A DNA stretch of 64,000 nt from Halocatena pleomorpha. Lineage in GTDB: Archaea > Halobacteriota > Halobacteria > Halobacteriales > Haloarculaceae. Shown one piece after another: positions 16,912 through 25,156 of this stretch (position 1 is the first letter of the stretch; each line of letters opens with the position of its first letter). The translations under genes and the position numbers were made by a program. Below the pieces are notes generated by a model that was not told the origin of the DNA, did not search any database, and saw only the letters and a program-made list of their open reading frames with translations. The stretch lies in the NCBI RefSeq assembly GCF_003862495.1, contig NZ_RRCH01000028.1, forward strand, positions 211,507 through 275,506. The letters run 5' to 3'.

Positions 16912-18165
16912 ATGGAATCCTTCGGTGGCGAACAGGGAATTTATGAAAATGTCGACATCCTCGATCCGGAGCCGGATACGTACAAACCGACCGAACTTCC
17001 GGAGCGAGAGGACGAACTCTCAAGGATTCACTCGGCATTGCGACCTATTACTCTTGGTGGATCACCGAGGAATATCCTCGTGTACGGTCCAACTGGACAA
17101 GGGAAGACCGTCGGGGTGAACCTCAAAACAGAGCAACTCCAGCAGTGGGCGGCGAGCGAGGATGACATCACTCTCACAGTGTTGCGCGTCAGTTGTAAGG
17201 GGGCCGGCAAATCATGGAATGTGCTTGCTGAACTCGTCAAGAAGGCGCGTGAAGTACGGTACAACAAAACCGTTGAAAAGCCACGTGGCCCAACTAAAGT
17301 CGAACTATTCGAGATGCTCTCAGAGGATCTTCAGGTAATTGGGGGCATGGTAATTATAGTTCTTGACGAGATTGATGGAATTCAACAAGACGACTACGTT
17401 CTCTACGAACTTCCCCGAGCCTCAATCGAGAAGGTTTCAGTAGGGGTAATCGGCATAACGAACGATTACCAGTTCCACGAAAATCTCGACGCTGATATCC
17501 GATCCTCACTCGGAAGTCGGGAAGTCGTGTTCAGCCCCTACGACGCGAATCAGCTTCGGGACATTCTTGCTCGACGAGCCGCTCATGCTCTCCGAAACAC
17601 GTATTTCGAAGACAGCATCAAGGATTCACAGCATCTTCGGAGTGAAGTCCTCACGGAGGATGTTATTCCCCTCTGTGCAGCCCTCGCTGGGCAAGATACG
17701 GGGGATGCTCGACAAGCCATTCATCTCCTGTCGACGGCGTGTGATTTGGCACTGGACGATGGACGCGAGACTGTTGAGGAGACCCACGTACGGAACGCTC
17801 GTGAAGAGATTCAGGAGGAAACGATCGGGAAAGGAATCCGTGGTGAAACCACACAGCGGAAAATAGCGTTACTGACCGTTCTCGAAGCAGATCTGGCTGG
17901 AGAAACTCCTGAGGGGACAACACAACTCTACTGTCGGTACAAGCGGTTGACGAAGCTGATTGGAACAGATACCTACCAGCAGGGAACATTCCGAGAAAAG
18001 CTGAATGATTTAGTACATGGAAACATTCTTGAGGGTGATCGTCATGGACGTGGTCGAGGACGTGGGATGACGAATCTGTATAGTCTTGCAGTCGATCCAA
18101 CACTCGTGATCGATAAGGTTGGTGAGGATGCCCGACTGAGTGAGATCACCGAACAACTCGAATAG
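16912..18165 (+). CDS. orc1: Orc1/Cdc6 replication initiator
   Basis: An AAA+ ATPase that binds ORBs and starts replication. 417 residues from ATG 16912 (MESFGGEQGIYENVDILDPE). Walker A GPTGQGKT is at residues 59-66 and Walker B VLDEID at 150-155. GITNDYQFHENLDADIRSSL is the sensor-1/ISM region, SALxxQxxGDARQAI-like GQDTGDARQAIHLL is sensor 2, and a C-terminal winged helix (about 320-417) contains TQLYCRYKRL. The TATA box supports this start. ORB-like repeats lie on both sides, so the protein probably acts on its own origin. Haloarchaea carry many such genes; this one looks like an accessory copy with a private ORB family rather than the chromosomal Orc1-A/oriC1. Confidence 0.93.
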   Translation: MESFGGEQGIYENVDILDPEPDTYKPTELPEREDELSRIHSALRPITLGGSPRNILVYGPTGQGKTVGVNLKTEQLQQWAASEDDITLTVLRVSCKGAGKSWNVLAELVKKAREVRYNKTVEKPRGPTKVELFEMLSEDLQVIGGMVIIVLDEIDGIQQDDYVLYELPRASIEKVSVGVIGITNDYQFHENLDADIRSSLGSREVVFSPYDANQLRDILARRAAHALRNTYFEDSIKDSQHLRSEVLTEDVIPLCAALAGQDTGDARQAIHLLSTACDLALDDGRETVEETHVRNAREEIQEETIGKGIRGETTQRKIALLTVLEADLAGETPEGTTQLYCRYKRLTKLIGTDTYQQGTFREKLNDLVHGNILEGDRHGRGRGRGMTNLYSLAVDPTLVIDKVGEDARLSEITEQLE

Positions 18166-18174
18166 GATAGCTCC

Positions 18175-18197
18175 TTACACTCTGATACCCCTCCCCC
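18175..18197 (+). repeat. ORB-like repeat 3
   Basis: Reads TTACACTCTGAT-A-CCCCTCCCCC, starting nine bases after the orc1 stop. The following bases, GTTGCCAT, are repeated with one change after repeat 4. Confidence 0.75.
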
Positions 18198-18215
18198 GTT
18201 GCCATGCTCGTGCAT

Positions 18216-18240
18216 GTTACACTCTGATTCCCCTCCCCCC
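18216..18240 (+). repeat. ORB-like repeat 4
   Basis: Reads GTTACACTCTGAT-T-CCCCTCCCCCC in direct orientation, 41 nt after repeat 3, with the same trailing GTTGC(C/T)AT. With copies 1-3 it defines a private ORB family for this initiator. Confidence 0.75.
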
Positions 18241-18448
18241 GTTGCTATCGTGGCAGCACCGAGTCAGTGTATGTATCTGTCAGCTTGCGCCGTAGCGAAA
18301 CACGTCTGGTCGCCGTACGTCGCGTGCTTCGGTCTTCACTAAAAGGTAAGTTACCCTCGTGACCACTTCTCCTCGTGACTACTTCTGTATCAGCATGCAG
18401 CTTGGTCTTTCGCTCCGATGGTTGGTCTGACCGCAAATACTATTGACT

Positions 18449-19618
18449 TTAGTTAGCGGCGCAGTTATTCGGGCCGAGTTCGAGCGCCTCAGTGTCACCG
18501 CTTGGCTGTTGCTTCCCCCAGTTGATCTGCTTAATCTCGTTGTAGTTTGCTGGCTCGTCAGCAAGATTCTCAACGATCGTTTCGACAAACGCCGTTTCGT
18601 CACCGGCTTCGACGTAGCTCAGAAGTTCATTCGTCGCTTCCTCTCGGAGTTTTCCGAGTGGGGTGGCGAGCGGGCGAATCTCTTCATCGCTGAAGTGGCC
18701 CGGCAGAACAATAGTCTCGTCGCCCAAGTTCGTCAACCGAGTTAAACTATCGAACAGTTGATCGGCCGCCTCTCGGATAGCGTCTTCAGCGCTGTCTTCG
18801 AGATCGGGTCGGCCAACGCTTCGGAGGAACAACGTGTCTCCAGAAAGGAGTGCGTCGTCGAATTGGAATGAGACGCTACCGGGAGTATGGCCAGGCGTGT
18901 AGATCACGTTAAGCTGTCGGTCCCCAACAGTGATCGCTTCACCGTCTTTGAGTTCTGTGACGCCTTTGAGATCACCAGTGTCGTCTTCGTGCAGGTAATA
19001 CGGAACATCGAGTTCACCGGCGAGTTGCCGAGCCCCCGACACGTGGTCAGCGTGTGCGTGGGTGTCAGCAACGCCGACGATTTCGAGATCACGCTCGTCT
19101 GCTGCGTTCAGATACTGGTCGATATACTGACTTGGATCGACGACGATGGCCTCACCGTTGTCATAGACAAGATATGAAACACATCCCGTTCCGGGGCGAA
19201 CGATCTGAATGAGCCCATCAACAGCATTGAGTGACGTTCGGTTAGCAATCGGACGCAACCCGGCGACATCCTTGATCTCGTATTGACGATGGACACGCCC
19301 CCAGCCGTTCATCCCACCAGTGATCGATTTCGCGTCGAACCCATGCTCTCGGAGGAACTCAGCGGCGCGCGCCGAGGTGACACCCCCAACGCAGACGACT
19401 GCGATCTCTTCATTCTCCGGTAGATCATTGAGTTGGGTCTCCAGTGTAGAATAATCGTATTCCAGCAACTCGTCATAGATGGGGACGTTCATACTCTCGG
19501 GAATCTGCCACTCGTCGTAGTCGTCCTTGTTGCGGACATCAAGGACGAGCAAGTTCTCGGCGTCGTCTTCGTGGACGCGGCGAGCGACTTCCGAAGGCAT
19601 AATCGTAGTATTGCCCAT
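18449..19618 (-). CDS. Rhodanese-metallo-beta-lactamase fusion (persulfide dioxygenase/sulfurtransferase-like)
   Basis: 389 residues from the ATG at 19618; the longer frame begins at a GTG. An N-terminal rhodanese domain (about 1-105) has the active-site Cys in VVCVGGVTSARAAEFL. The rest is an MBL-fold domain of the glyoxalase II/ETHE1 type: THAHADHVSGARQLA, TPGHTPGSVSFQF, LLSGDTLFLRSVGRPDL and VLPGHFSDEE. Such fusions oxidise or transfer persulfide sulfur (glutathione or other low-molecular-weight thiol persulfides). Which thiol is used in haloarchaea (gamma-glutamylcysteine is likely) is an inference. It opens a run of thiol-redox genes extending to 26.4 kb. Confidence 0.88.
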   Translation of the reverse strand: MGNTTIMPSEVARRVHEDDAENLLVLDVRNKDDYDEWQIPESMNVPIYDELLEYDYSTLETQLNDLPENEEIAVVCVGGVTSARAAEFLREHGFDAKSITGGMNGWGRVHRQYEIKDVAGLRPIANRTSLNAVDGLIQIVRPGTGCVSYLVYDNGEAIVVDPSQYIDQYLNAADERDLEIVGVADTHAHADHVSGARQLAGELDVPYYLHEDDTGDLKGVTELKDGEAITVGDRQLNVIYTPGHTPGSVSFQFDDALLSGDTLFLRSVGRPDLEDSAEDAIREAADQLFDSLTRLTNLGDETIVLPGHFSDEEIRPLATPLGKLREEATNELLSYVEAGDETAFVETIVENLADEPANYNEIKQINWGKQQPSGDTEALELGPNNCAAN

Positions 19619-19824
19619 TGCACCCAATACTATGAAATAGCGATTATTAAGTCTATTGGTCGAAACACCACAAGGAAATCCTATTCGTTACCGTCACGGT
19701 GCTGCTTTTTCAATGAGTTGTGTAGTAATAATGTTGAGGCATTTATAATAACATGATGACTGGTCTGTCTCACGGCTACAGTAGTTCTCGTTTGTCGTGT
19801 CACTCCTATTGCAGTAAAGGAGTC

Positions 19825-20409
19825 TCACGCAATCCGGCAGTTACGAGGATCGCCAGACAGGCCGAGAAAAAACAGAAATAGAATGATTCCGGCAATCCGT
19901 AACACTGTATCCTGAAATGGAACGAAGGTCACAGCTCCAGTAAAGCCGAGAAGAGCGAATAGACCAGGACCACAGCTTGCACAGCCAGCGGCGAACAGCC
20001 CTGGGAGAATCCCGCCGATGTTGGCCAGACTTCCAACCTGTAACATCCGTAACTGGGCGATCATATTCACGAGGGCAATTCCCGTCAAAACGGCATACAC
20101 GGCGTTCATCGCAATCGCATCCCAACCATACTCGATGAGCGTCACCTGAAAGTTCATCAGCAATACTTGCTCAATAGCATGGAAGTATGCTGTAATGGTA
20201 GGATAGTTAAATATATCGACAATAAACATTTGATACGACGCAAGTGGCTGTGAGGCCAAGATGAGAACTCCGAATGTAAGGATAGCTAATGCAACTGCGA
20301 GGAGTGCGCGCTGCAGTGACCGATACGGATAGGAGAGTGCTGCAAACAAGTCCTCTCTGAATCGTTTGAGACGGTTTACACTGATCCCAGTGAACATACC
20401 ACTACTCAT
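19825..20409 (-). CDS. Membrane protein with a conserved CxxC, partner of the DsbA-like gene
   Basis: 194 residues with about five membrane helices (34-54, 60-90, 100-120, 132-160, 165-184). A CASC motif (residues 143-146) lies in the loop or helix GLFAAGCASCGPGLFALLGF. This matches a haloarchaeal membrane family seen with thioredoxin-fold lipoproteins. Its start follows the DsbA-like gene's stop by only three bases, so the two form an operon. The intramembrane dithiol suggests exchange of electrons with the exported DsbA-like protein, in the manner of DsbB or CcdA. That function is inferred from context. Confidence 0.75.
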   Translation of the reverse strand: MSSGMFTGISVNRLKRFREDLFAALSYPYRSLQRALLAVALAILTFGVLILASQPLASYQMFIVDIFNYPTITAYFHAIEQVLLMNFQVTLIEYGWDAIAMNAVYAVLTGIALVNMIAQLRMLQVGSLANIGGILPGLFAAGCASCGPGLFALLGFTGAVTFVPFQDTVLRIAGIILFLFFLGLSGDPRNCRIA

Positions 20410-20412
20410 AGA

Positions 20413-21297
20413 TTATTGATTCTGGAGTGACTGAATATGGCTCTGAAACCAACTGTACGGCTGTGCTCCGGTGAGTTTGACCTGTTTGCCTGTTTTGCGA
20501 ACATACAGCGTGAACCCCGGCGTCGCAGAGAATCCCTCTTCTTGGGAACGCTTTCGTTCATTTCTAATATCTGACTCGAATTTCTTCCGGTTTTGTTTTA
20601 TACACTCATTAATACTATCTTCATTAATGCCTGTAATACTCTGGGCGTAGCCGAGAAGACTATCTTTTGATGACCACTTCTCTTCGGGTAAGCGTTGGTG
20701 TTCAAACACCGAATGATGCCACTTCCAGAACACATCTGGTGCTCGATCTTTGACTGACTCCCAGAGACATTTGGCCATCACCGCTGCTGTCCAAGAATGC
20801 TCACCGTAGTTCGGATACTGGAGCAAGATCATTCGGGCGGTGCCATTGTTAATCTCGTTTTGGACGAGATCAGGCAGATATTTCTTTTCAAACTGTTTAC
20901 AATATGCACATTGATAATCATACCAGTAGTAGATATCGATCGGAGCGTCCTCCTTTCCCAGTACTGGTGTTCCGGCCAACTTGATACCGTACTCCGTTGT
21001 CCCTGCGAGTGCCACGAGCGACGACGAGATCTCTTTGGTGGGTGTCGGCGTCGATGCCGGTGTCGATGCCGGCGTCGGTGAATCTTGTGAAACTGTAACC
21101 TCATACGAGGTAGACTGTGTAGGGCCATTGTTTTTCGAAACGTTGCTAGTTGTTCGCGTCTGTGTCAGTGTGGACGACTGATTGTCGTCGGTCCCAGTTC
21201 CAAGTTGATTGAGACAGCCAGCAATACTGGTACCGAGAATGAGCGTTGCGCCTTGCATCACGTTTCGCCGTGAACAAGACGATTCATCAGTAGGCAT
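20413..21297 (-). CDS. Tat-exported DsbA-family lipoprotein
   Basis: 294 residues. The Tat motif SRRNVMQG is followed by a hydrophobic stretch and a lipobox ending IAGC (C28). A Ser/Thr/Pro-rich linker (about 40-92, with TPASTPASTPTPT) precedes a DsbA-type thioredoxin fold. Its active site is CAYC (130-133) in YYWYDYQCAYCKQFEKKYLP, and the cis-Pro loop is SATPGF. The insert between them is helical, as in DsbA/FrnE. It is likely to be an extracellular thiol:disulfide oxidoreductase anchored in the membrane. It is co-transcribed with the CASC membrane protein downstream. Confidence 0.88.
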   Translation of the reverse strand: MPTDESSCSRRNVMQGATLILGTSIAGCLNQLGTGTDDNQSSTLTQTRTTSNVSKNNGPTQSTSYEVTVSQDSPTPASTPASTPTPTKEISSSLVALAGTTEYGIKLAGTPVLGKEDAPIDIYYWYDYQCAYCKQFEKKYLPDLVQNEINNGTARMILLQYPNYGEHSWTAAVMAKCLWESVKDRAPDVFWKWHHSVFEHQRLPEEKWSSKDSLLGYAQSITGINEDSINECIKQNRKKFESDIRNERKRSQEEGFSATPGFTLYVRKTGKQVKLTGAQPYSWFQSHIQSLQNQ

Positions 21298-21710
21298 TAC
21301 AATATTGTAGAGATGTGGGAATTTCTTGAATCTACTTCTCGTTTTCTCTACGCGAGAAATACCACGTCCATTTATATAGGTGTCCTACTCCATGAGAGGA
21401 CGAACACTGACATCAGCGTTCGCAACGAACCGGACACGAACGGTACTAAACCGTTAAGTAGACATACTGTTCCATAAGAACGATCGGTGCTGAAACACGG
21501 TCAACCGGTTCAGAATACGCAAGGAACTAACAAAGATCATCACGAGAAACGTCACTACTGACAAAGCAGTTTCTGAGTCCCTCGGAGGAGGCACTGTCGT
21601 GAGGTAAAACGAATCCCTCGATATCATGATCTCGAACGATTCAGCGGTTAGCTGGGTAGTTAATAGAGCTCTCGAAAAATATTTCACTGTGAGCACAATA
21701 CACTACACGA
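21298..21710. other. 413-nt divergent intergenic region
   Basis: Separates the leftward DsbA operon from the rightward DUF302 gene. AT-rich patches near 21370 (atttatatagg) and 21690 could serve the two promoters. A minus-strand frame of 80 codons (21454-21696) is not acidic, has no recognisable domain and is not accepted. Confidence 0.4.
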
Positions 21711-22151
21711 ATGGCACTACCTATCGACCCAACTCAGTTAGAGCCGGACGATATCGGCGCAAAGCAAACTACTCTAGAGATGAGCCACGAGGACGCTATC
21801 GAACATGTTCGGGAGGTGTTTACCGATGTTGGGTTTGGCGTCCCGACCGAATTCTCACCCTCTGAACTGCTCAATAAGAAGGTCAACGCCGACCGCGATC
21901 CCTACTATGTGTTGGGTGCGTGCAATCCGTCCGTAGCCGACCGGGCGCTCGATGCCTCGGAGAATCAATTGGGTGGGCTGTTCCCGTGTAACGTCGTTGT
22001 CTGGGAGGAAGCCCCTGGTGTGCAAACAGTCTATCACGTGAGTATCATGCGCATCGCACGACTCGTCGGACTAGCCCCAGACGACGACGCGATGGCTGAT
22101 ATCATTGGCGACACCGGCGAACTCGTTGACAAAGCGTTTGAGGAACTCTAA
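21711..22151 (+). CDS. DUF302 domain protein
   Basis: 146 residues. They have the DUF302 pattern: SHEDAIEHVREVFTDVGFGV, then PTEFSPSELLNKKV, YVLGACNPSVADRALDASEN, GGLFPCNVVVWEEAPGVQTV and MRIARLVGL. DUF302 proteins bind or respond to reactive small molecules in several proposals, but no reaction is established. The conserved LGACNP cysteine is present. The next gene, a methyltransferase, begins two bases after this stop, so both are in one transcript. Confidence 0.9.
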   Translation: MALPIDPTQLEPDDIGAKQTTLEMSHEDAIEHVREVFTDVGFGVPTEFSPSELLNKKVNADRDPYYVLGACNPSVADRALDASENQLGGLFPCNVVVWEEAPGVQTVYHVSIMRIARLVGLAPDDDAMADIIGDTGELVDKAFEEL

Positions 22152-22153
22152 CG

Positions 22154-22714
22154 ATGGGTCATCACACCTTCGACGCCGACAGCGCCGACAAGTTAGAACA
22201 AGCCGAGCGACGCTACCGATACCTCTCGGCTGAGGAACTGCTGTGGGCACTTTCGCTCTCGTCCAACCAGACCGTTGTTGACCTCGGCAGCGGTACAGGA
22301 TTTTATACAGACGATGTCGCCCCCCACGCCGCCAAGGTGTACGCCGTTGACGTGCAGGCGGCGATGCATGACTACTACGAAGAAAAGGGCGTTCCAGAGA
22401 ACGTCGAACTCGTGACGACTGGTATTGATGATCTCCCGTTCGAGGATGCTACCGCTGACAGCGCATTCTCGACGATGACTTACCATGAATTCGTGAGTGA
22501 CAACGCACTCACGGAAATCCACCGGGTGCTCGGGCCCGGGGGACGGCTTGTCATCATTGACTGGGCTGCCACTGGCTCTGGCGAGAACGGTCCACCTCTT
22601 GACGAACGGTACACCGCCGACGCAGCTGCGGACTCTCTCCGCGACCATGGATTTGTCATTGAACACACGGCTACTCGACAGGAGACGTTCCTGTTGGTCG
22701 CTGCAGTTGAGTAA
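22154..22714 (+). CDS. Class I SAM-dependent methyltransferase (UbiE-like)
   Basis: 186 residues. Motif I is VVDLGSGTGFYTDDV (about 40-54), followed by an acidic post-I strand (VYAVDVQAAM). ADSAFSTMTYHEFVSD and VLGPGGRLVIIDWA are motifs II-III. The substrate is not deducible. Such short enzymes next to DUF302 in sulfur/metal-stress clusters resemble arsenite or quinone methyltransferases in fold, but the Cys set of ArsM is lacking. It is co-transcribed with the DUF302 gene. Confidence 0.88.
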   Translation: MGHHTFDADSADKLEQAERRYRYLSAEELLWALSLSSNQTVVDLGSGTGFYTDDVAPHAAKVYAVDVQAAMHDYYEEKGVPENVELVTTGIDDLPFEDATADSAFSTMTYHEFVSDNALTEIHRVLGPGGRLVIIDWAATGSGENGPPLDERYTADAAADSLRDHGFVIEHTATRQETFLLVAAVE

Positions 22715-22791
22715 GCGTAAGTCGCCTCAGGATCCTTCACCTTGGTGACGGTTGCTACCGACAACACGACGTGACACACGCTGGGGCTGAT

Positions 22792-23208
22792 CTACGCACA
22801 TGATTGACAGTCGTAGCGCTGTCTATAGTAGAGCAGTCCCGCAAAGAGTACGACCGAAACCGCTCCCAAGACGGGCCGGTACGGATCAAAATACGTCATC
22901 AGCACGGAATTGCTGAACAGTGCCAGCAGGAAAACATTACAAATAGGGCAACCGAAGGCGAGAAAGCCAGCGATGACACTACTGAACGCGAGACGGTCGT
23001 CGTTAGAACGGTTAGTCGTGGGCTGTTGAGCGACGTAAGCACCGGCAAACAGTGATGTAACGACGAGGAAGATGTAATCGAACAGGGTCCGTGGAACCAT
23101 TCGTACGTACAATGGATTCGGGAGAAGCCCTGTAACAATCCCGAATAGGAGGAACGACCCAATGCTGACCGTCGCTCCCTTCACAACAGTCTTTCGTGAT
23201 AGCGACAT
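22792..23208 (-). CDS. Small membrane protein with two CxxC motifs
   Basis: 138 residues with four predicted membrane helices. CPIC (87-90) lies within a helix (AGFLAFGCPICNVFLLALF) and CQSC (134-137) at the extreme C terminus. The gene is divergent from the DsbA-like gene at 23409, with a 200-nt gap. Two dithiols in a four-helix protein resemble DsbB/VKOR chemistry, although no quinone-site family is recognised. It is not similar to the CASC protein at 19825 beyond the buried CxxC, so it may be an independent solution to the same job. Confidence 0.7.
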   Translation of the reverse strand: MSLSRKTVVKGATVSIGSFLLFGIVTGLLPNPLYVRMVPRTLFDYIFLVVTSLFAGAYVAQQPTTNRSNDDRLAFSSVIAGFLAFGCPICNVFLLALFSNSVLMTYFDPYRPVLGAVSVVLFAGLLYYRQRYDCQSCA

Positions 23209-23408
23209 TGATTCGAATGAGATGTGTGGGGTACTTAACTACAGGGAGGGATTTGCTGGCTCTGAGAATGAGCCTAGGTGTTTAGTAGCCAGTCTCGGGA
23301 ATCTAAGCGTGAGTAAGAATACTGATGACGCTGCGATTTCCCCTTCCTGCGACGATCTGTACACACAATTTCTCCGTACGGAAACGAAAGTCGAACTAAT
23401 ATAGAAAA

Positions 23409-24170
23409 ATGAGTGACTCAAAGATAATCACGAGACGACGCGCAGTCCTTAGCGGACTGGCTACGCTTACCGTTGGCGGTGGTGTCTACGGTGTTTCTAC
23501 CCTCTCGTCGGATAACGGTGCTTCTACTCCCTCATCGGATGACTCATCATCCGTCTCGGGTGAACTGTACGCAGCGAGCGGCGCGGGAGCGTTCGGCATC
23601 CAACTGGGCGGCCATCCGATTATGGGAACGGGTGACGCTCCACTTGATATGTACTACTGGAGCGAGTATCAGTGCCCATACTGTGCGCAATTCGAATCAG
23701 AGACACTCCCACAGATTATCCAGAATTACGTCACATCTGGTGTGGTACGGCTGATCTTCATCGAATACCCGTATCTCGGTTCTGATTCGATGACGGCTGC
23801 AGTGATGGACCAGTGTGTCTGGCGGCAGGTGAAAGAATCGGACCCGAGTGCCTACTGGCGGTGGCACTCGGCGGTGTTCGAAGCTCAAGGGGAGACAAAT
23901 TCCGGGTGGGCTTCAAAAGCAAATCTCCTTGACATCAGTCGAGCGGTCGGTGGCGTATCGGCCGACACAGTGGACCAGTGCATGAGCGCCAACCGCCAAG
24001 CCATCGAGACAGAAATCGAGAGTGATAGCCAGCAGGTACGATCACTTGGTATCAATGGCACACCCGCGTTTGTCCTCTACAATCGCCAATCCGAGAAGAC
24101 GGGGAAACTCATCGGCGCGCAACCCTACGATCGATTCGAAGCCGCTATCCAACAGGTGAAAAAGACATGA
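23409..24170 (+). CDS. Tat-exported DsbA-family thiol:disulfide oxidoreductase
   Basis: 253 residues. The Tat-type signal has TRRRAVLSGLATLTVGG. A Ser/Asp-rich linker (about 32-52) leads to a DsbA fold with active site CPYC (89-92) in MYYWSEYQCPYCAQFESETL. The cis-Pro loop is GINGTPAF. It is a close paralogue of the protein at 20413-21297: both share the GxPxxGxxDAPxDxYYW lead and the IGAQPY end. It lacks a lipobox Cys, so it may be anchored by the uncleaved signal or released. It is likely to act outside the cell in oxidative folding or in reductant delivery to the SCO and TlpA proteins encoded just downstream. Confidence 0.88.
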   Translation: MSDSKIITRRRAVLSGLATLTVGGGVYGVSTLSSDNGASTPSSDDSSSVSGELYAASGAGAFGIQLGGHPIMGTGDAPLDMYYWSEYQCPYCAQFESETLPQIIQNYVTSGVVRLIFIEYPYLGSDSMTAAVMDQCVWRQVKESDPSAYWRWHSAVFEAQGETNSGWASKANLLDISRAVGGVSADTVDQCMSANRQAIETEIESDSQQVRSLGINGTPAFVLYNRQSEKTGKLIGAQPYDRFEAAIQQVKKT

Positions 24171-24312
24171 GTGCTAAATATAGTTAAATAGTTACAACGC
24201 TTTTTGAATGTAATAATGTATGTTTATTTATTTGGTTAGTGTGTCCAATAGAGGCTCTTATTTTTGTCGGAGAAATCGCCGCTTCTTTGCCGATGTCTGG
24301 TTTACAGCCCCC

Positions 24313-24450
24313 ATGGAACGTGGAGAGAACGCAACTACTGCGACTATTTTCCAACTCCTCGCGGATGACTACTCACGGCGTATTCTTCTTGCGGCCGATC
24401 AGGAGCCACGGACAGCAACGGACCTCAGTGAATCACCGACTTTGGTATAG
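24313..24450 (+). pseudogene. Truncated winged-helix regulator fragment
   Basis: 45 residues. The stretch ATIFQLLADDYSRRILLAAD matches the first helices of haloarchaeal ArsR-like or HTH_20 regulators, which normally continue into a recognition helix. The frame stops at SESPTLV, within the helix-turn-helix. The following sequence belongs to another frame, and the SCO gene starts 23 nt later. It is probably a remnant of the island's own regulator. Confidence 0.55.
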
Positions 24451-24473
24451 CAACCCGACTACAATCCTCGTGT

Positions 24474-24713
24474 ATGGACCGCCGTCACTATCTACAATCG
24501 GTTGCCACATCCAGTGTCGTCGCCACTGCTGGGTGTCTCGACGCGCTGCCGAGTTCTGGAGGCGGTCGTACGGTACTTGCCCCTCCAGAGCAGGATCTGA
24601 GTAGCGCAGCCCACCCAAGCCACGGCGATGACCTTCCAGCACTCAGTCTCCCAGATCCGCTACTCGACAAGCAAATTTCGACAGAGCGGTTTGAGGGAAA
24701 CCGACAGTTATGA
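24474..24713 (+). CDS. N-terminal half of an SCO1/SenC-like lipoprotein (split gene)
   Basis: 79 residues. A Tat-like start (MDRRHYLQSVATSS) and lipobox TAGC (C21) are followed by a linker and the first strand of an SCO fold (LSLPDPLLDKQISTERFEGN). The protein stops just where the metal-binding strand should follow. That strand is read in the next gene, whose ATG overlaps this stop in an ATGA arrangement. It is either a frameshifted SCO gene or a truly split, coupled pair. See the finding. Confidence 0.6.
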   Translation: MDRRHYLQSVATSSVVATAGCLDALPSSGGGRTVLAPPEQDLSSAAHPSHGDDLPALSLPDPLLDKQISTERFEGNRQL

Positions 24714-25156
24714 TGACGTTCTTCTATACGAACTGCCCCGACGGGATGTGTCCAGCACTAATACTACGATTACGGCGTGCTCAGGAGATTGCCAAGACGA
24801 ACGGGTATAGTGAGGCGGTCGCCTTTCTTCCCGTGACGTTTGATCCCGAACGAGACACAGCCGGCGCGCTCCGTACGTATGCCGGAGAACAAGGTGTTGA
24901 TCTCGATACCGGGAATTGGCACTTTTTACGGCCAACCGAGTACAAAGCCGGAAAGGAGCTACTCAACGACAAATTCGGGTTCGATATCGAAAAGACCGAT
25001 GTCGACAAGTACGAGGACCTTGACTACGCGTTCCCTCACTATACACTGATCCTGCTCGTTAACGACCAGGGTGTGATCGAACGGGCGTATCCAGACGGAG
25101 CGACTGTTGATGTTACACGTGTCGTTGAGGACTTCGAGCAGGTGGTGACCGCATAG
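24710..25156 (+). CDS. C-terminal thioredoxin-fold part of an SCO1/SenC-like protein
   Basis: 148 residues. It opens with MMTFFYTNCPDGMCPALILR, an SCO-like copper/thiol motif with the two Cys separated by four residues. Further SCO features are FLPVTFDPERDTAGALRTYA and the conserved His of YAFPHYTLILLV. SCO proteins deliver copper to, or reduce thiols of, cytochrome oxidase. This polypeptide has no export signal of its own, which belongs to the preceding frame. It is followed without a gap by the TlpA-like gene (ATG next to the stop). Confidence 0.65.
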   Translation: MMTFFYTNCPDGMCPALILRLRRAQEIAKTNGYSEAVAFLPVTFDPERDTAGALRTYAGEQGVDLDTGNWHFLRPTEYKAGKELLNDKFGFDIEKTDVDKYEDLDYAFPHYTLILLVNDQGVIERAYPDGATVDVTRVVEDFEQVVTA

